Shown here: positions 33,521-43,645 of the stretch, in pieces
Layout of the letters: each line of letters starts with the position of its first letter
How positions within the stretch are numbered: position 1 is the first letter of the stretch
Assembly: GCF_021726515.1 (NCBI RefSeq)
Contig: NZ_JAKKCJ010000005.1
Span: 1 to 64,000, forward strand
Direction: 5' to 3'
DNA length: 64,000 bases
From: Vibrio sp. CK2-1
GTDB lineage: Bacteria; Pseudomonadota; Gammaproteobacteria; Enterobacterales; Vibrionaceae
Translations under genes and position numbers: made by a program
Notes under the pieces: generated by a model
The model's input: only the letters and a program-made list of their open reading frames with translations
What the model was told of the DNA's origin: nothing
Databases searched by the model: none

Positions 33521-33535
33521 AGCCTATTCGAGCCA
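33521..33535 (-). promoter_or_regulatory. Candidate sigma-54 promoter of pilA
   Basis: On the minus strand TGGCTCGAATAGGCT has the invariant GG and GC dinucleotides separated by ten bases, as in sigma-54 (-24/-12) promoters. The rest of the -12 element is not a good match. It lies about 75 bases upstream of the pilA start. Confidence 0.35.
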
Positions 33536-33701
33536 GTTTGAAAACTGAGTCACTGATTACATTGGAAAAACAATTTATTGCGAGCAACATTAAACTATTG
33601 GGTGATGTGAGATGATTTTTTGACCATGCGCTGACGTAAGGGAAGTATGAATTTAGTATGAAATTGGGAAAGGAAATGGGAGGGAGGTCACGGGGATTTT
33701 C
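33536..33701. other. Upstream region of pilA, no gene seen
   Basis: AT-rich DNA upstream of the pilA promoter candidate. It could hold activator sites for pilA, but I could not recognise one. Confidence 0.3.
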
Positions 33702-33944
33702 GGTGCTCGTGACTAGGGCGTTTCATTTCTCGTGGCTCGATGAAGATGGTTTTGGGTCCCTAGTTCCTAGTCCCTAGGGAAGAGCAGATATGAGATCGCT
33801 TTTGCTTTTCCGAGCCACAAGCAGCAGAGCGCCCGAGAGATGAGGCACGAAACCCTAGTCTCTGGTTTCTAGGAAAATATAGCCTGCGAGATCTTTTGCT
33901 TTTCCAAGTAACGAGAAGCGGAGCGCCCGAGAAACGAGACACGA
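33702..33944. repeat. Cluster of three dispersed CGAG-rich repeats
   Basis: Degenerate copies lie at 33702-33745 (minus), 33805-33852 (plus) and 33899-33944 (plus). They share CTTTTCC, an ACGAG-like block and AGCGCCCGAG. TCCTAGTCCCTAGG at 33765-33778 is a small additional palindromic patch. A 60-codon open frame across these repeats is treated as spurious. Confidence 0.6.
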
Positions 33945-33953
33945 TACAAATTC

Positions 33954-33986
33954 AAAAACACCTCAATCGTGAAAGCGATCGAGGTG
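33954..33986 (-). terminator. Terminator of nadC
   Basis: On the minus strand CACCTCGATCG pairs with CGATTGAGGTG and is followed by TTTTT. It lies just downstream of the nadC stop. Confidence 0.8.
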
Positions 33987-34012
33987 CTAAATTTTATGAT
34001 GTCCGGATCGCG

Positions 34013-35205
<1,193 letters not shown>

Positions 35206-35268
35206 CTCGCTTGACTTAAACCTTGATTACTACAGAATAACGCCATCGAATAAATAAGGTTGCCGACT

Positions 35269-35817
35269 ATGCACATCACTCCCGACTCTTGGCTGTCTGA
35301 TACCAAACATGTGCCATCACCATTTTACGATGCTCGCCCTGAGCAAACGCCGATTTCTTTGCTGGTGGTGCATAATATTAGCTTGCCGCCGGGGCAGTAT
35401 GGCGGGCCTTATGTGGAGCAATTCTTTACCGGTAAGTTAGATCCGAATGAGCATCCATTTTTTCAAGTGATCCACAAAATGGGGGTGTCGGCGCATTGCT
35501 TTATTCGTCGTGATGGCGAGATCATTCAGTTTGTGCCATTTAATGCTAGAGCGTGGCATGCGGGGAAATCGAGCTTTGCTGGGGTAGAGCGTTGCAATGA
35601 TTATTCTATTGGGATTGAGCTAGAAGGGACGGATTTAGATAGCTACAGCCAAGCGCAGTATCAATCTTTAGCTGCGATCACCAAGTTACTGATGCAGCAA
35701 TACTCTGAGATTAGCTTACCGAGAATTACAGGCCATCAATATATCGCTCCATTAAGAAAGTCCGATCCTGGCCTAGGGTTTGATTGGCGTTACTTTCGTA
35801 GTCTATTAAAGGATTGA
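35269..35817 (+). CDS. ampD: AmpD, 1,6-anhydro-MurNAc-L-alanine amidase
   Basis: A 182-aa cytoplasmic zinc amidase that trims anhydro-muropeptides during peptidoglycan recycling; loss of AmpD induces AmpC-type beta-lactamases in species that have them. Zinc-ligand histidines are expected in LLVVHNISLPPG, the ARAWHAGKSSF segment and ITGHQYIAP. The ATG at 35269 has AAGG nine bases upstream and is preferred to a TTG at 35260. No ampE gene follows; the next 570 bases are non-coding. Confidence 0.93.
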   Translation: MHITPDSWLSDTKHVPSPFYDARPEQTPISLLVVHNISLPPGQYGGPYVEQFFTGKLDPNEHPFFQVIHKMGVSAHCFIRRDGEIIQFVPFNARAWHAGKSSFAGVERCNDYSIGIELEGTDLDSYSQAQYQSLAAITKLLMQQYSEISLPRITGHQYIAPLRKSDPGLGFDWRYFRSLLKD

Positions 35818-36009
35818 TTCCATTACTGGCTATTCAGCTATTTATTTACCTATTCATCCTACCAAAGCTTTAATCATTAATGATTGCCTATTTGCTACTT
35901 GGCAACTAGCTATTTAACTTCTATCTAGTAGTTTAGTTGCTTGCGATTTGGTTACTAGCGGTTTTCCTACCTCTGATTGAGTTCACATTTTTAATAAAAT
36001 TATCAGTAC
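35818..36009. other. Intergenic region after ampD, no gene seen
   Basis: AT-rich DNA rich in short CTATTT/GCTATT-like motifs between ampD and the hairpin at 36010. I see no ORF with a ribosome binding site. Confidence 0.4.
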
Positions 36010-36065
36010 GACAAAAAGTCTCTCTTTCAGTTGGGAGGCTTGGATGCTGATTTTGTCATTTTTTA
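36010..36065 (+). terminator. Candidate terminator hairpin after ampD
   Basis: An outer stem GACAAAA/TTTTGTC encloses an inner stem AGTCTC/GAGGCT (one G-T pair), and six T residues follow closely. The structure is two-part with an asymmetric internal loop, so it could also be the end of a small RNA. Confidence 0.4.
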
Positions 36066-36130
36066 GTAACAAATTTTAGTTACAAACACACTCATCTGTA
36101 TTGGTCGGCTTGTACTCCTTACGGGGTATT

Positions 36131-36181
36131 TTAAGTAAGATCAAAATCACACTTTTAACAAATTATCCCCATCTTACTTAA
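36131..36181. repeat. Perfect 11-bp inverted repeat upstream of pdhR
   Basis: TTAAGTAAGAT (36131-36141) and ATCTTACTTAA (36171-36181) are exact reverse complements with 29 bases between them. It could be a looped DNA-binding site or an RNA hairpin; no T tract follows. Confidence 0.6.
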
Positions 36182-36210
36182 TGAAATGACAATTTGAATG
36201 TCGACTATTT

Positions 36211-36227
36211 AAATGGTCTTACCAATC
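36211..36227 (+). promoter_or_regulatory. Distal PdhR-type operator
   Basis: AAATGGTCTTACCAATC matches the PdhR palindrome ATTGGTnnnACCAAT with one half slightly degenerate. It lies 137 bases upstream of the near-perfect site and shares its CTT centre. Confidence 0.6.
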
Positions 36228-36281
36228 TTATTAGTGTTTTAGTGTGATTATGTTACGTGGCGGTTAACGCAGCTTGCTTAT

Positions 36282-36295
36282 TTGATGTGGGTCAA
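36282..36295 (+). promoter_or_regulatory. FNR-type box upstream of pdhR
   Basis: TTGATGTGGGTCAA matches the FNR consensus TTGATnnnnATCAA at nine of ten defined positions. It is centred about 49 bases before the predicted pdhR transcription start. Confidence 0.5.
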
Positions 36296-36302
36296 TTTTG
36301 TC

Positions 36303-36331
36303 TGGACACTTGTGTTTGCATTCGGTAAAAT
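36303..36331 (+). promoter_or_regulatory. Promoter of pdhR-aceE-aceF
   Basis: TGGACA and TAAAAT, each five of six matches to consensus, are separated by 17 bases. The predicted start near 36338 is ten bases before the main PdhR operator. Confidence 0.65.
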
Positions 36332-36347
36332 TTTTGTTGTACATGGT

Positions 36348-36364
36348 AATTGGTCTTACCAATT
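36348..36364 (+). promoter_or_regulatory. Main PdhR operator
   Basis: AATTGGTCTTACCAATT is a perfect palindrome and an exact match to the PdhR box core. It lies just after the predicted start of transcription and 30 bases before the pdhR ATG, the position expected for autorepression relieved by pyruvate. Confidence 0.85.
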
Positions 36365-36393
36365 TACAATAACGAGTGAGAAATGAATTAATC

Positions 36394-37161
36394 ATGGCTT
36401 ATCAAAGGATCCGTCAGCCAAAGCTTTCCGACGTCATTGAACAGGAAATCGAACGGCTGATTTTAGAAGGCACACTTTCTCCCGGGCAACAATTGCCGCC
36501 AGAGCGAGAACTAGCAAAACAATTTGATGTGTCTCGACCTTCGATTCGTGAAGCGATTCAGCGTTTAGAAGCAAAACGTTTATTAACTCGTAAACAAGGT
36601 GGCGGTACGTTTGTTACCGATACTTTGTGGACTTCTTTTTCCGATCCTTTGCTAGAGTTATTGTCGACGCATTCAGAAACACAACTCGACTTACTCGAAT
36701 CTCGTCATGCAATGGAAGGTATTTCGGCTTACTTCGCTGCCTTGCGTGGTACCGAAGAAGATTTTGAGCGCATTTCGCAATGCCAAAAAGAAGTCGAAAA
36801 AGCGATTGAAAATAAAGATGTGGCGCAAGAATCAAGCGCAGTAATGGCAGTGTTAATTGCGATTTCTGAAGCGGCTCACAATGTCGTGTTATTACACATT
36901 GTTCGTAGCCTAGCCCCTTTATTGCAGCAAAACGTATTACAGAATTTAGAATTACTTCATCGTCGTGATGAGGTGGTAGAAAAGGTGAGTCATCACCGCG
37001 CCAATATTGTGCAAGCGATTTTAGAACGTGAACCAGAAAAAGCACGTAAAGCATCGCATGCCCATTTGGCTTATATCGAAGAGACCTTGTTGGATTTGAC
37101 TCGAGAAGAGAGTCGTCGTGAGCGTTCACTGCGCCGAATTCAACAAGCTAACGAATCATAA
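36394..37161 (+). CDS. pdhR: PdhR, pyruvate-responsive GntR-family repressor
   Basis: A 255-aa regulator of the FadR subfamily of GntR proteins. The winged-helix domain (about residues 8-75) contains [26 protein letters not shown], cited here only by position 35-60; the C-terminal FCD domain binds pyruvate. The ATG at 36394 gives [14 protein letters not shown], the usual N-terminus; an in-frame GTG at 36376 is less likely. It is the first gene of pdhR-aceE-aceF and has its own operator. Confidence 0.95.
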   Translation: MAYQRIRQPKLSDVIEQEIERLILEGTLSPGQQLPPERELAKQFDVSRPSIREAIQRLEAKRLLTRKQGGGTFVTDTLWTSFSDPLLELLSTHSETQLDLLESRHAMEGISAYFAALRGTEEDFERISQCQKEVEKAIENKDVAQESSAVMAVLIAISEAAHNVVLLHIVRSLAPLLQQNVLQNLELLHRRDEVVEKVSHHRANIVQAILEREPEKARKASHAHLAYIEETLLDLTREESRRERSLRRIQQANES

Positions 37162-37212
37162 GATTGGCTAAAAGCTAGTTAATCTGTCAAACCAACAAAA
37201 GGATAGATCGCC

Positions 37213-39894
37213 ATGTCTGAAGTCATTAATAATGACGTTGATGCACTGGAAACTCAAGATTGGTTACAAGCCCTTGAATCAGTGGTACGTGAAGAAGGTG
37301 TCGAGCGCGCTCAATATCTATTAGAGCAAGTGTTAGATAAAGCCCGTTTAGACGGTGTAGACATGCCAACTGGCATCAACACTAACTATGTAAACACCAT
37401 TCCGGCAGCACAAGAGCCGGCATATCCTGGTGATACTACGTTAGAGCGTCGCATCCGTGCGATCATCCGTTGGAATGCGGTAATGATTGTATTGCGTGCA
37501 TCAAAGAAAGACTTAGAGCTAGGCGGCCACATGGCTTCTTACCAGTCTTCTGCTGCGTTCTACGAAGTATGTTTCAACCACTTCTTCCGTGCGCCAAATG
37601 AAAAAGACGGCGGCGATTTAGTTTATTATCAAGGTCACATCTCTCCAGGGATCTACGCACGTGCTTTCCTAGAAGGTCGTTTAACTGAAGAGCAACTTGA
37701 TAACTTCCGTCAAGAAGTTGATGGTAAAGGTATCCCTTCATACCCACACCCTAAATTAATGCCTGAATTCTGGCAGTTCCCGACAGTATCTATGGGCCTA
37801 GGTCCAATTTCTGCTATCTACCAAGCGCGCTTCTTGAAGTACCTTGAAGGTCGTGGCATGAAAGATACTTCTGAGCAACGTGTTTACGCGTTCCTAGGTG
37901 ATGGTGAGATGGATGAGCCAGAATCACGCGGTGCGATTTCTTTCGCTGCTCGTGAAAAACTGGATAACCTATGTTTCCTAATCAACTGTAACCTACAGCG
38001 TCTAGATGGCCCGGTTATGGGTAACGGCAGCATCATTCAAGAACTTGAAGGTCTATTTAAAGGCGCAGGTTGGAATGTAGTTAAAGTGATCTGGGGTAAC
38101 AACTGGGATTCACTACTTGCTAAAGATACTTCAGGTAAATTGCTGCAATTGATGAACGAAACCATCGATGGCGATTACCAAACATTTAAATCGAAAGATG
38201 GTGCTTACGTACGTGAACACTTCTTCGGTAAATACCCTGAAACTGCAGCACTTGTTGCCGATATGACTGATGACGAAATCTTCGCACTTAAGCGTGGTGG
38301 TCACGAGTCTTCTAAGCTATACGCAGCTTACAAAAACGCACAAGACACTAAAGGCCGTCCAACGGTTATCCTAGCTAAAACTGTTAAAGGTTACGGCATG
38401 GGTGAAGCGGCTGAAGGTAAGAACATTGCACACCAAGTGAAGAAAATGGACATGACGCATGTTCTTCACCTACGTGATCGTTTAGGCCTACAAGAACTTC
38501 TATCTGATGAGAAAGTGAAAGAGCTTCCTTACCTAACGCTAGAAGAAGGTTCTAAAGAGTACGAATACCTACATGCTCGTCGTAAAGCTCTACACGGTTA
38601 CACGCCTCAGCGTCTACCTAACTTTACTGAAGAGTTACAAATTCCACAGCTAGGTGATTTCGACGCATTGCTTACTGAGCAAAAGCGTGACATATCAACT
38701 ACGATGGCGTTTGTTCGTTCATTAAATATCTTGTTGAAAGACAAAGGTATTGGCAAAAACGTAGTACCAATTATTGCTGATGAAGCTCGTACTTTTGGTA
38801 TGGAAGGTCTGTTCCGTCAAATCGGTATCTACAACCCGAATGGCCAAACTTATACTCCAGAAGACCGCGGTGTAGTGTCTTACTACAAAGAAGCGACTTC
38901 AGGTCAAGTTCTACAAGAAGGTATCAACGAGCTAGGTGCTATGTCTTCATGGGTTGCTGCGGCAACATCATACAGCACCAACAACTTGCCAATGATTCCA
39001 TTCTACATCTACTACTCAATGTTCGGCTTCCAACGTGTGGGCGACATGGCGTGGATGGCTGGTGACCAACAAGCTCGTGGCTTCCTACTAGGTGCTACAG
39101 CTGGTCGTACAACGCTTAACGGTGAAGGTCTACAGCACGAAGATGGCCACTCGCACATCATGGCGAACACGGTACCTAACTGTATTTCTTACGATCCTAC
39201 TTTCGCTTATGAAGTGGCAGTTATCATGCAAGACGGTATTCGTCGCATGTACGGTGAGCAAGAGAACGTTTACTACTACCTAACCGTAATGAACGAGAAC
39301 TACCACATGCCAGCAATGCCAGAAGGCGCTGAAGAAGGCATCCGTCGTGGTATCTACAAGCTAGAAACTTACGCAGGTAATTCTTCGTTAGTAGGGAAAG
39401 GGTCGAAAGTTCAGTTAATGAGCTCAGGTACTATCATGAACGAAGTTCGTAAAGCAGCGCAGATCCTAAGCGATGATTACGGCGTAGCGTCTGATGTTTA
39501 CTCAGTAACTTCTTTCAACGAACTGACTCGTGATGGTCAAGAAGTTGAGCGTTACAACATGCTTCACCCAGAAGCTGAGCAAAAAGTACCTTACATCTCA
39601 ACAGTACTAGGTTCAGAACCTGCTATTGCTGCGACGGACTACATGAAGAACTACGCAGACCAAGTACGTGCATTCGTACCTGCTGAGTCTTACAAAGTAT
39701 TGGGTACTGATGGCTTCGGTCGTTCTGATAGCCGTGAAAACCTACGTCGTCACTTCGAAGTGAACGCGGGTTATGTTGTGGTTGCTGCTCTAACTGAGCT
39801 AGTTAAGCGTGGTGATATTGAAAAATCAGTGGTTGCTGAAGCGATTGCTAAATTCAACATCGATGCAGACAAAATCAACCCACTGCACGCTTAA
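37213..39894 (+). CDS. aceE: AceE, pyruvate dehydrogenase E1 component
   Basis: An 893-aa thiamine-diphosphate enzyme, homodimeric type, that decarboxylates pyruvate and acetylates lipoyl groups on E2. The ThDP-binding region is GDGEMDEPES...NLCFLINCNLQRLDGP near residue 230 (not quoted in full). The length agrees with E. coli AceE (887). AGGA lies about nine bases before the ATG. There is no visible promoter in the 51-base pdhR-aceE gap. Codon use looks strongly biased, with many CTA and CGT codons, as expected for an abundant enzyme. Confidence 0.97.
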   Translation: MSEVINNDVDALETQDWLQALESVVREEGVERAQYLLEQVLDKARLDGVDMPTGINTNYVNTIPAAQEPAYPGDTTLERRIRAIIRWNAVMIVLRASKKDLELGGHMASYQSSAAFYEVCFNHFFRAPNEKDGGDLVYYQGHISPGIYARAFLEGRLTEEQLDNFRQEVDGKGIPSYPHPKLMPEFWQFPTVSMGLGPISAIYQARFLKYLEGRGMKDTSEQRVYAFLGDGEMDEPESRGAISFAAREKLDNLCFLINCNLQRLDGPVMGNGSIIQELEGLFKGAGWNVVKVIWGNNWDSLLAKDTSGKLLQLMNETIDGDYQTFKSKDGAYVREHFFGKYPETAALVADMTDDEIFALKRGGHESSKLYAAYKNAQDTKGRPTVILAKTVKGYGMGEAAEGKNIAHQVKKMDMTHVLHLRDRLGLQELLSDEKVKELPYLTLEEGSKEYEYLHARRKALHGYTPQRLPNFTEELQIPQLGDFDALLTEQKRDISTTMAFVRSLNILLKDKGIGKNVVPIIADEARTFGMEGLFRQIGIYNPNGQTYTPEDRGVVSYYKEATSGQVLQEGINELGAMSSWVAAATSYSTNNLPMIPFYIYYSMFGFQRVGDMAWMAGDQQARGFLLGATAGRTTLNGEGLQHEDGHSHIMANTVPNCISYDPTFAYEVAVIMQDGIRRMYGEQENVYYYLTVMNENYHMPAMPEGAEEGIRRGIYKLETYAGNSSLVGKGSKVQLMSSGTIMNEVRKAAQILSDDYGVASDVYSVTSFNELTRDGQEVERYNMLHPEAEQKVPYISTVLGSEPAIAATDYMKNYADQVRAFVPAESYKVLGTDGFGRSDSRENLRRHFEVNAGYVVVAALTELVKRGDIEKSVVAEAIAKFNIDADKINPLHA

Positions 39895-39914
39895 TTCACG
39901 AAACGCATAAGAAT

Positions 39915-39953
39915 GAAGGTGCGTAGCATGACAAAATACATGCTGCGCACTTC
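39915..39953 (+). other. Intercistronic stem-loop between aceE and aceF
   Basis: GAAGGTGCGTAGCATG pairs with CATGCTGCGCACTTC (one bulge, one G-T pair) around an eight-base loop. No T tract follows, so it is probably an RNA stability or processing element and not a terminator. The aceF Shine-Dalgarno (AAAGGAAAG) lies just after it. Confidence 0.6.
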
Positions 39954-39973
39954 AATCAAAAAAGGAAAGAATA

Positions 39974-41860
39974 ATGACAATCGAAATTAATGTACCTGAC
40001 ATTGGTGCCGATGAGGTTGAAGTTACTGAGATTCTAGTAAACGTTGGTGACAAGGTTGAAGAAGAGCAGTCTCTTATTACGGTTGAAGGCGATAAAGCTT
40101 CAATGGAAGTTCCTGCACCACAAGCTGGCGTAGTAAAAGAAATTAAAATCAATGTAGGTGATTCAGTTTCAACTGGTTCATTTATCATGGTATTTGAAGC
40201 TGAAGGCGCAACAGCGGCTCCAGCGGCAGAAGCTCCAAAAGCAGAAGCAGCTCCAGCAGCAGCCCCTGCAGCTTCTGAGTTAAAAGAAGTACACGTTCCT
40301 GATATCGGCGGTGATGAAGTTGAAGTAACTGAAATCATGGTTGCTATCGGTGACAGCATTGAAGAAGAGCAATCTCTACTGACGGTTGAAGGCGATAAAG
40401 CTTCAATGGAAGTACCAGCTCCTTTTGCGGGTGTTCTTAAAGAACTTAAAGTGAATACTGGCGATAAAGTGACGACTGGCTCACTTATCATGGTATTTGA
40501 AGTGGCAGGCTCAGGCGCTCCAGCGGCAACAGCTGCAGTTGAGGCGCCAGTGGCAGCTTCTGCTCCAGTAGCCTCTGCTGCAAAAGAAGTGAACGTTCCT
40601 GATATCGGCGGCGATGAAGTTGAAGTCACTGAAGTGATGGTTGCAGTTGGCGATACCGTTGAAGAAGAGCAATCTTTGATCACGGTTGAAGGCGACAAAG
40701 CTTCTATGGAAGTTCCAGCACCATTTGCTGGCGTAGTAAAAGAAATCAAAATCAATGCCGGTGATAAAGTATCAACGGGTTCATTGATCATGGTATTTGA
40801 AGTCGCTGGCGCAGCACCTGCACCACAAGCGGCGGCTCCAGCTCAAGCTGCGGCACCTGCATCGGCTTCAACTCCAGCTCCAGCAGCGGCTCAAGCGCCT
40901 GCATCAACGGGTGATTTCCAAGAGAACAATGAGTACGCTCATGCTTCTCCTGTGGTTCGTCGTTTAGCACGTGAGTTCGGTGTAAACCTAGCAAAAGTGA
41001 AAGGGTCTGGTCGTAAGAGCCGTATCTTGAAAGAAGACGTACAAAACTTCGTAAAAGATGCACTAAAACGTCTAGAGTCTGGTGCAGCAGCATCTTGCAA
41101 TGGCGACGGCAGTGCACTAGGTCTTCTTCCTTGGCCAAAAGTGGACTTCAGCAAGTTCGGCGAAACTGAAGTACAGAAACTGTCTAAGATTAAGAAAATC
41201 TCTGGCGCTAACCTGCACCGTAACTGGGTAATGATCCCGCACGTTACACAGTGGGACAATGCAGATATCACAGCACTAGAAGCGTTCCGTAAAGAGCAAA
41301 ACGCAATCGAAGCGAAGAAAGACACTGGCATGAAGATCACACCACTTGTGTTCATCATGAAAGCAGTCGCTAAAGCGCTAGAAGCATTCCCAGCGTTTAA
41401 CTCTTCTCTTTCTGAAGATGGCGAAAGCATCATTCTTAAGAAATACGTAAACGTTGGTATCGCAGTTGATACGCCAAACGGTCTTGTTGTTCCTGTATTT
41501 AAAGACGTGAACAAGAAAGGCATTTACGAGCTATCTGAAGAGCTGGCTGTGATTTCTAAGAAAGCACGTTCAGGTAAACTGACTGCTTCTGATATGCAAG
41601 GCGGTTGTTTCACAATTTCAAGCCTTGGCGGTATCGGTGGTACAGCGTTTACTCCAATCGTTAACGCACCAGAAGTAGGTATCCTTGGGGTATCTAAATC
41701 TGAAATGAAGCCAGTATGGAATGGTAAAGAATTTGAACCACGCCTACAGCTTCCACTTTCTCTATCTTACGATCACCGCGTGATCGATGGTGCAGAAGGT
41801 GCGCGCTTCATTACTTACCTAAATGGTTGTCTATCAGACATCCGCCGTTTGGTACTGTAA
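39974..41860 (+). CDS. aceF: AceF, dihydrolipoyl acetyltransferase (PDH E2)
   Basis: A 628-aa E2 core protein. Three lipoyl domains each contain [11 protein letters not shown], with lipoyl lysines at about 41, 142 and 242. Ala/Pro-rich linkers separate them. A small E1/E3-binding domain follows near residues 325-360 ([14 protein letters not shown]). The catalytic domain ends with the HRVIDG motif, His601. E. coli AceF also has three lipoyl domains and 630 aa. The lipoyl coding repeats are spaced 303 and 300 bases and are very similar in DNA sequence. A terminator follows. Confidence 0.97.
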   Translation: MTIEINVPDIGADEVEVTEILVNVGDKVEEEQSLITVEGDKASMEVPAPQAGVVKEIKINVGDSVSTGSFIMVFEAEGATAAPAAEAPKAEAAPAAAPAASELKEVHVPDIGGDEVEVTEIMVAIGDSIEEEQSLLTVEGDKASMEVPAPFAGVLKELKVNTGDKVTTGSLIMVFEVAGSGAPAATAAVEAPVAASAPVASAAKEVNVPDIGGDEVEVTEVMVAVGDTVEEEQSLITVEGDKASMEVPAPFAGVVKEIKINAGDKVSTGSLIMVFEVAGAAPAPQAAAPAQAAAPASASTPAPAAAQAPASTGDFQENNEYAHASPVVRRLAREFGVNLAKVKGSGRKSRILKEDVQNFVKDALKRLESGAAASCNGDGSALGLLPWPKVDFSKFGETEVQKLSKIKKISGANLHRNWVMIPHVTQWDNADITALEAFRKEQNAIEAKKDTGMKITPLVFIMKAVAKALEAFPAFNSSLSEDGESIILKKYVNVGIAVDTPNGLVVPVFKDVNKKGIYELSEELAVISKKARSGKLTASDMQGGCFTISSLGGIGGTAFTPIVNAPEVGILGVSKSEMKPVWNGKEFEPRLQLPLSLSYDHRVIDGAEGARFITYLNGCLSDIRRLVL

Positions 41861-41868
41861 TGAAATAA

Positions 41869-41900
41869 AATAGGGTGGCTCAGCGGCCACCTTATTTTTT
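41869..41900 (+). terminator. Terminator after aceF
   Basis: AATAGGGTGGC pairs with GCCACCTTATT (one G-T pair) and is followed by T residues. It separates pdhR-aceEF from lpdA, so lpdA should have its own promoter in 41901-42133, where I could not pick one with confidence. Confidence 0.75.
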
Positions 41901-42133
41901 GAACAAGATTTTACTGTTACGCGAATAAACTGTATTGATTTTTCACGTAATATGACTCAAGTAAAAAAGAATGTTGTCTAGCTCACAGGCTAACGTGAAT
42001 CACTTTTCAGACCGTTAACAAGTCGATAAACTGACTGTAATTCTGAAATAGATAATTCACTCCCGTTTATTCATCATCGTACAAATGGGAACCGTCAGCT
42101 TGTCAGGGATTAAATGACTATAACGAGGTCAAA

Positions 42134-43561
42134 ATGAGCAAAGAAATTAAAGCACAAGTCGTGGTACTTGGTGCAGGTCCTGCTGGTTACTCAGCAGCAT
42201 TCCGTTGTGCAGATTTAGGTTTAGAAACGGTTCTTGTTGAACGTTACAGCACTCTAGGTGGTGTATGTCTAAACGTGGGTTGTATCCCATCAAAAGCATT
42301 ACTTCACGTTTCTAAAGTAATTGAAGAAGCCAAAGCAATGGCGGAACACGGCGTAGTATTCGGTGAGCCTCAAACTGACATCGATAAAATCCGTGTATGG
42401 AAAGATAAAGTAATTACTCAGCTAACTGGCGGTCTTGCTGGTATGGCGAAACAACGTAAAGTAACCGTTGTGAATGGCTTTGGTAAATTCACAGGTCCTA
42501 ACACCCTAGAAGTGGAAGGCGAAGAAAAAACAACGCTTACTTTTGATAACGCGATCATTGCAGCGGGCTCTCGTCCAATTAAACTGCCATTTATCCCACA
42601 TGATGACCCACGTATCTGGGATTCAACTGACGCGCTAGAATTGAAAGAAGTACCGAAAAAACTTCTTGTAATGGGCGGCGGTATCATCGGTCTAGAAATG
42701 GGTACTGTGTACCACTCGCTAGGTTCTCAAATCGATGTAGTTGAAATGTTTGATCAAGTGATTCCAGCAGCGGATAAAGACGTTGTTAAAGTGTTCACTA
42801 AGCAAATCAAAGACAAATTCAACCTAATGCTTGAAACTAAAGTAACCGCGGTTGAAGCGAAAGAAGATGGTATCTACGTTTCAATGGAAGGCAAAAAAGC
42901 GCCAGCAGAAGCTGAGCGTTACGATGCCGTTCTTGTTGCGATTGGCCGTGTTCCAAACGGTAAACTAATGGACGCTGAAAAAGCAGGTATCGAAGTTGAT
43001 GAGCGTGGTTTCATCAATGTTGATAAGCAAATGCGTACTAACGTTCCTCACATCCACGCGATCGGTGACATCGTTGGTCAACCAATGTTGGCTCACAAAG
43101 GTGTGCATGAAGGTCACGTAGCGGCTGAAGTTATTTCTGGTAAGAAACACTACTTCGACCCGAAAGTCATTCCATCAATTGCTTACACTGAGCCAGAAGT
43201 TGCATGGGTTGGTAAGACTGAAAAAGAAGCAAAAGAAGAAGGTATTAAATACGAAACGGCTACCTTCCCTTGGGCTGCATCAGGCCGTGCAATCGCTTCT
43301 GATTGTGCTGAAGGTATGACTAAGCTTATCTTCGATAAAGAAACTCACCGCGTAATCGGTGGCGCTATCGTCGGTACTAACGGTGGTGAATTGCTAGGTG
43401 AAATCGGTCTTGCGATCGAAATGGGTTGTGATGCAGAAGATATCGCATTAACTATCCACGCTCACCCAACACTACACGAATCTGTTGGCCTAGCGGCGGA
43501 AGTATTTGAAGGTACTATCACTGACCTTCCAAATGCAAAAGCAGTAAAGCGTAAGAAGTAA
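42134..43561 (+). CDS. lpdA: LpdA, dihydrolipoamide dehydrogenase (E3)
   Basis: A 475-aa FAD disulfide oxidoreductase that reoxidises the lipoyl groups of PDH and 2-oxoglutarate dehydrogenase. The FAD motif GAGPAGYSAA is near residue 13; the redox-active pair is in GGVCLNVGCIPSK; the NAD-binding loop is GGGIIGLEMG near residue 182; HAHPTLHE near the end holds the active-site histidine of the partner subunit. The length equals the family's usual 474-475. CGAGGT lies before the ATG. Confidence 0.97.
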   Translation: MSKEIKAQVVVLGAGPAGYSAAFRCADLGLETVLVERYSTLGGVCLNVGCIPSKALLHVSKVIEEAKAMAEHGVVFGEPQTDIDKIRVWKDKVITQLTGGLAGMAKQRKVTVVNGFGKFTGPNTLEVEGEEKTTLTFDNAIIAAGSRPIKLPFIPHDDPRIWDSTDALELKEVPKKLLVMGGGIIGLEMGTVYHSLGSQIDVVEMFDQVIPAADKDVVKVFTKQIKDKFNLMLETKVTAVEAKEDGIYVSMEGKKAPAEAERYDAVLVAIGRVPNGKLMDAEKAGIEVDERGFINVDKQMRTNVPHIHAIGDIVGQPMLAHKGVHEGHVAAEVISGKKHYFDPKVIPSIAYTEPEVAWVGKTEKEAKEEGIKYETATFPWAASGRAIASDCAEGMTKLIFDKETHRVIGGAIVGTNGGELLGEIGLAIEMGCDAEDIALTIHAHPTLHESVGLAAEVFEGTITDLPNAKAVKRKK

Positions 43562-43599
43562 TATATCCTGGCTCGATATTAAGTCGAACTGAGATAAAG

Positions 43600-43636
43600 A
43601 AGAGCCGCACAGGTTAAACTGTGCGGCTCTTTTGTT
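43600..43636 (+). terminator. Terminator after lpdA
   Basis: A perfect 13-base stem (AAGAGCCGCACAG/CTGTGCGGCTCTT) with a six-base loop followed by TTTGTTTT. Confidence 0.9.
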
Positions 43637-43645
43637 TTATAATTT

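Noticed and set aside
33760-33942. 60-codon minus-strand frame rich in Arg and Ser
   Set aside because: It is built from the dispersed intergenic repeats, has no ribosome binding site and resembles no protein family.
35818-36375. ampE or another gene after ampD
   Set aside because: No frame of useful length exists; the region holds a hairpin, an inverted repeat and regulatory sites.
39952-41523. Long open frames antisense to aceF (279 and 194 codons)
   Set aside because: They are shadows of the repetitive, Ala/Val/Glu-rich lipoyl coding DNA. They have Ser/Thr-rich products without family features, while aceF itself is unambiguous.
41901-42133. Promoter of lpdA
   Set aside because: A promoter is expected, but every -35/-10 pair I tried had poor spacing or poor matches, so none is listed.
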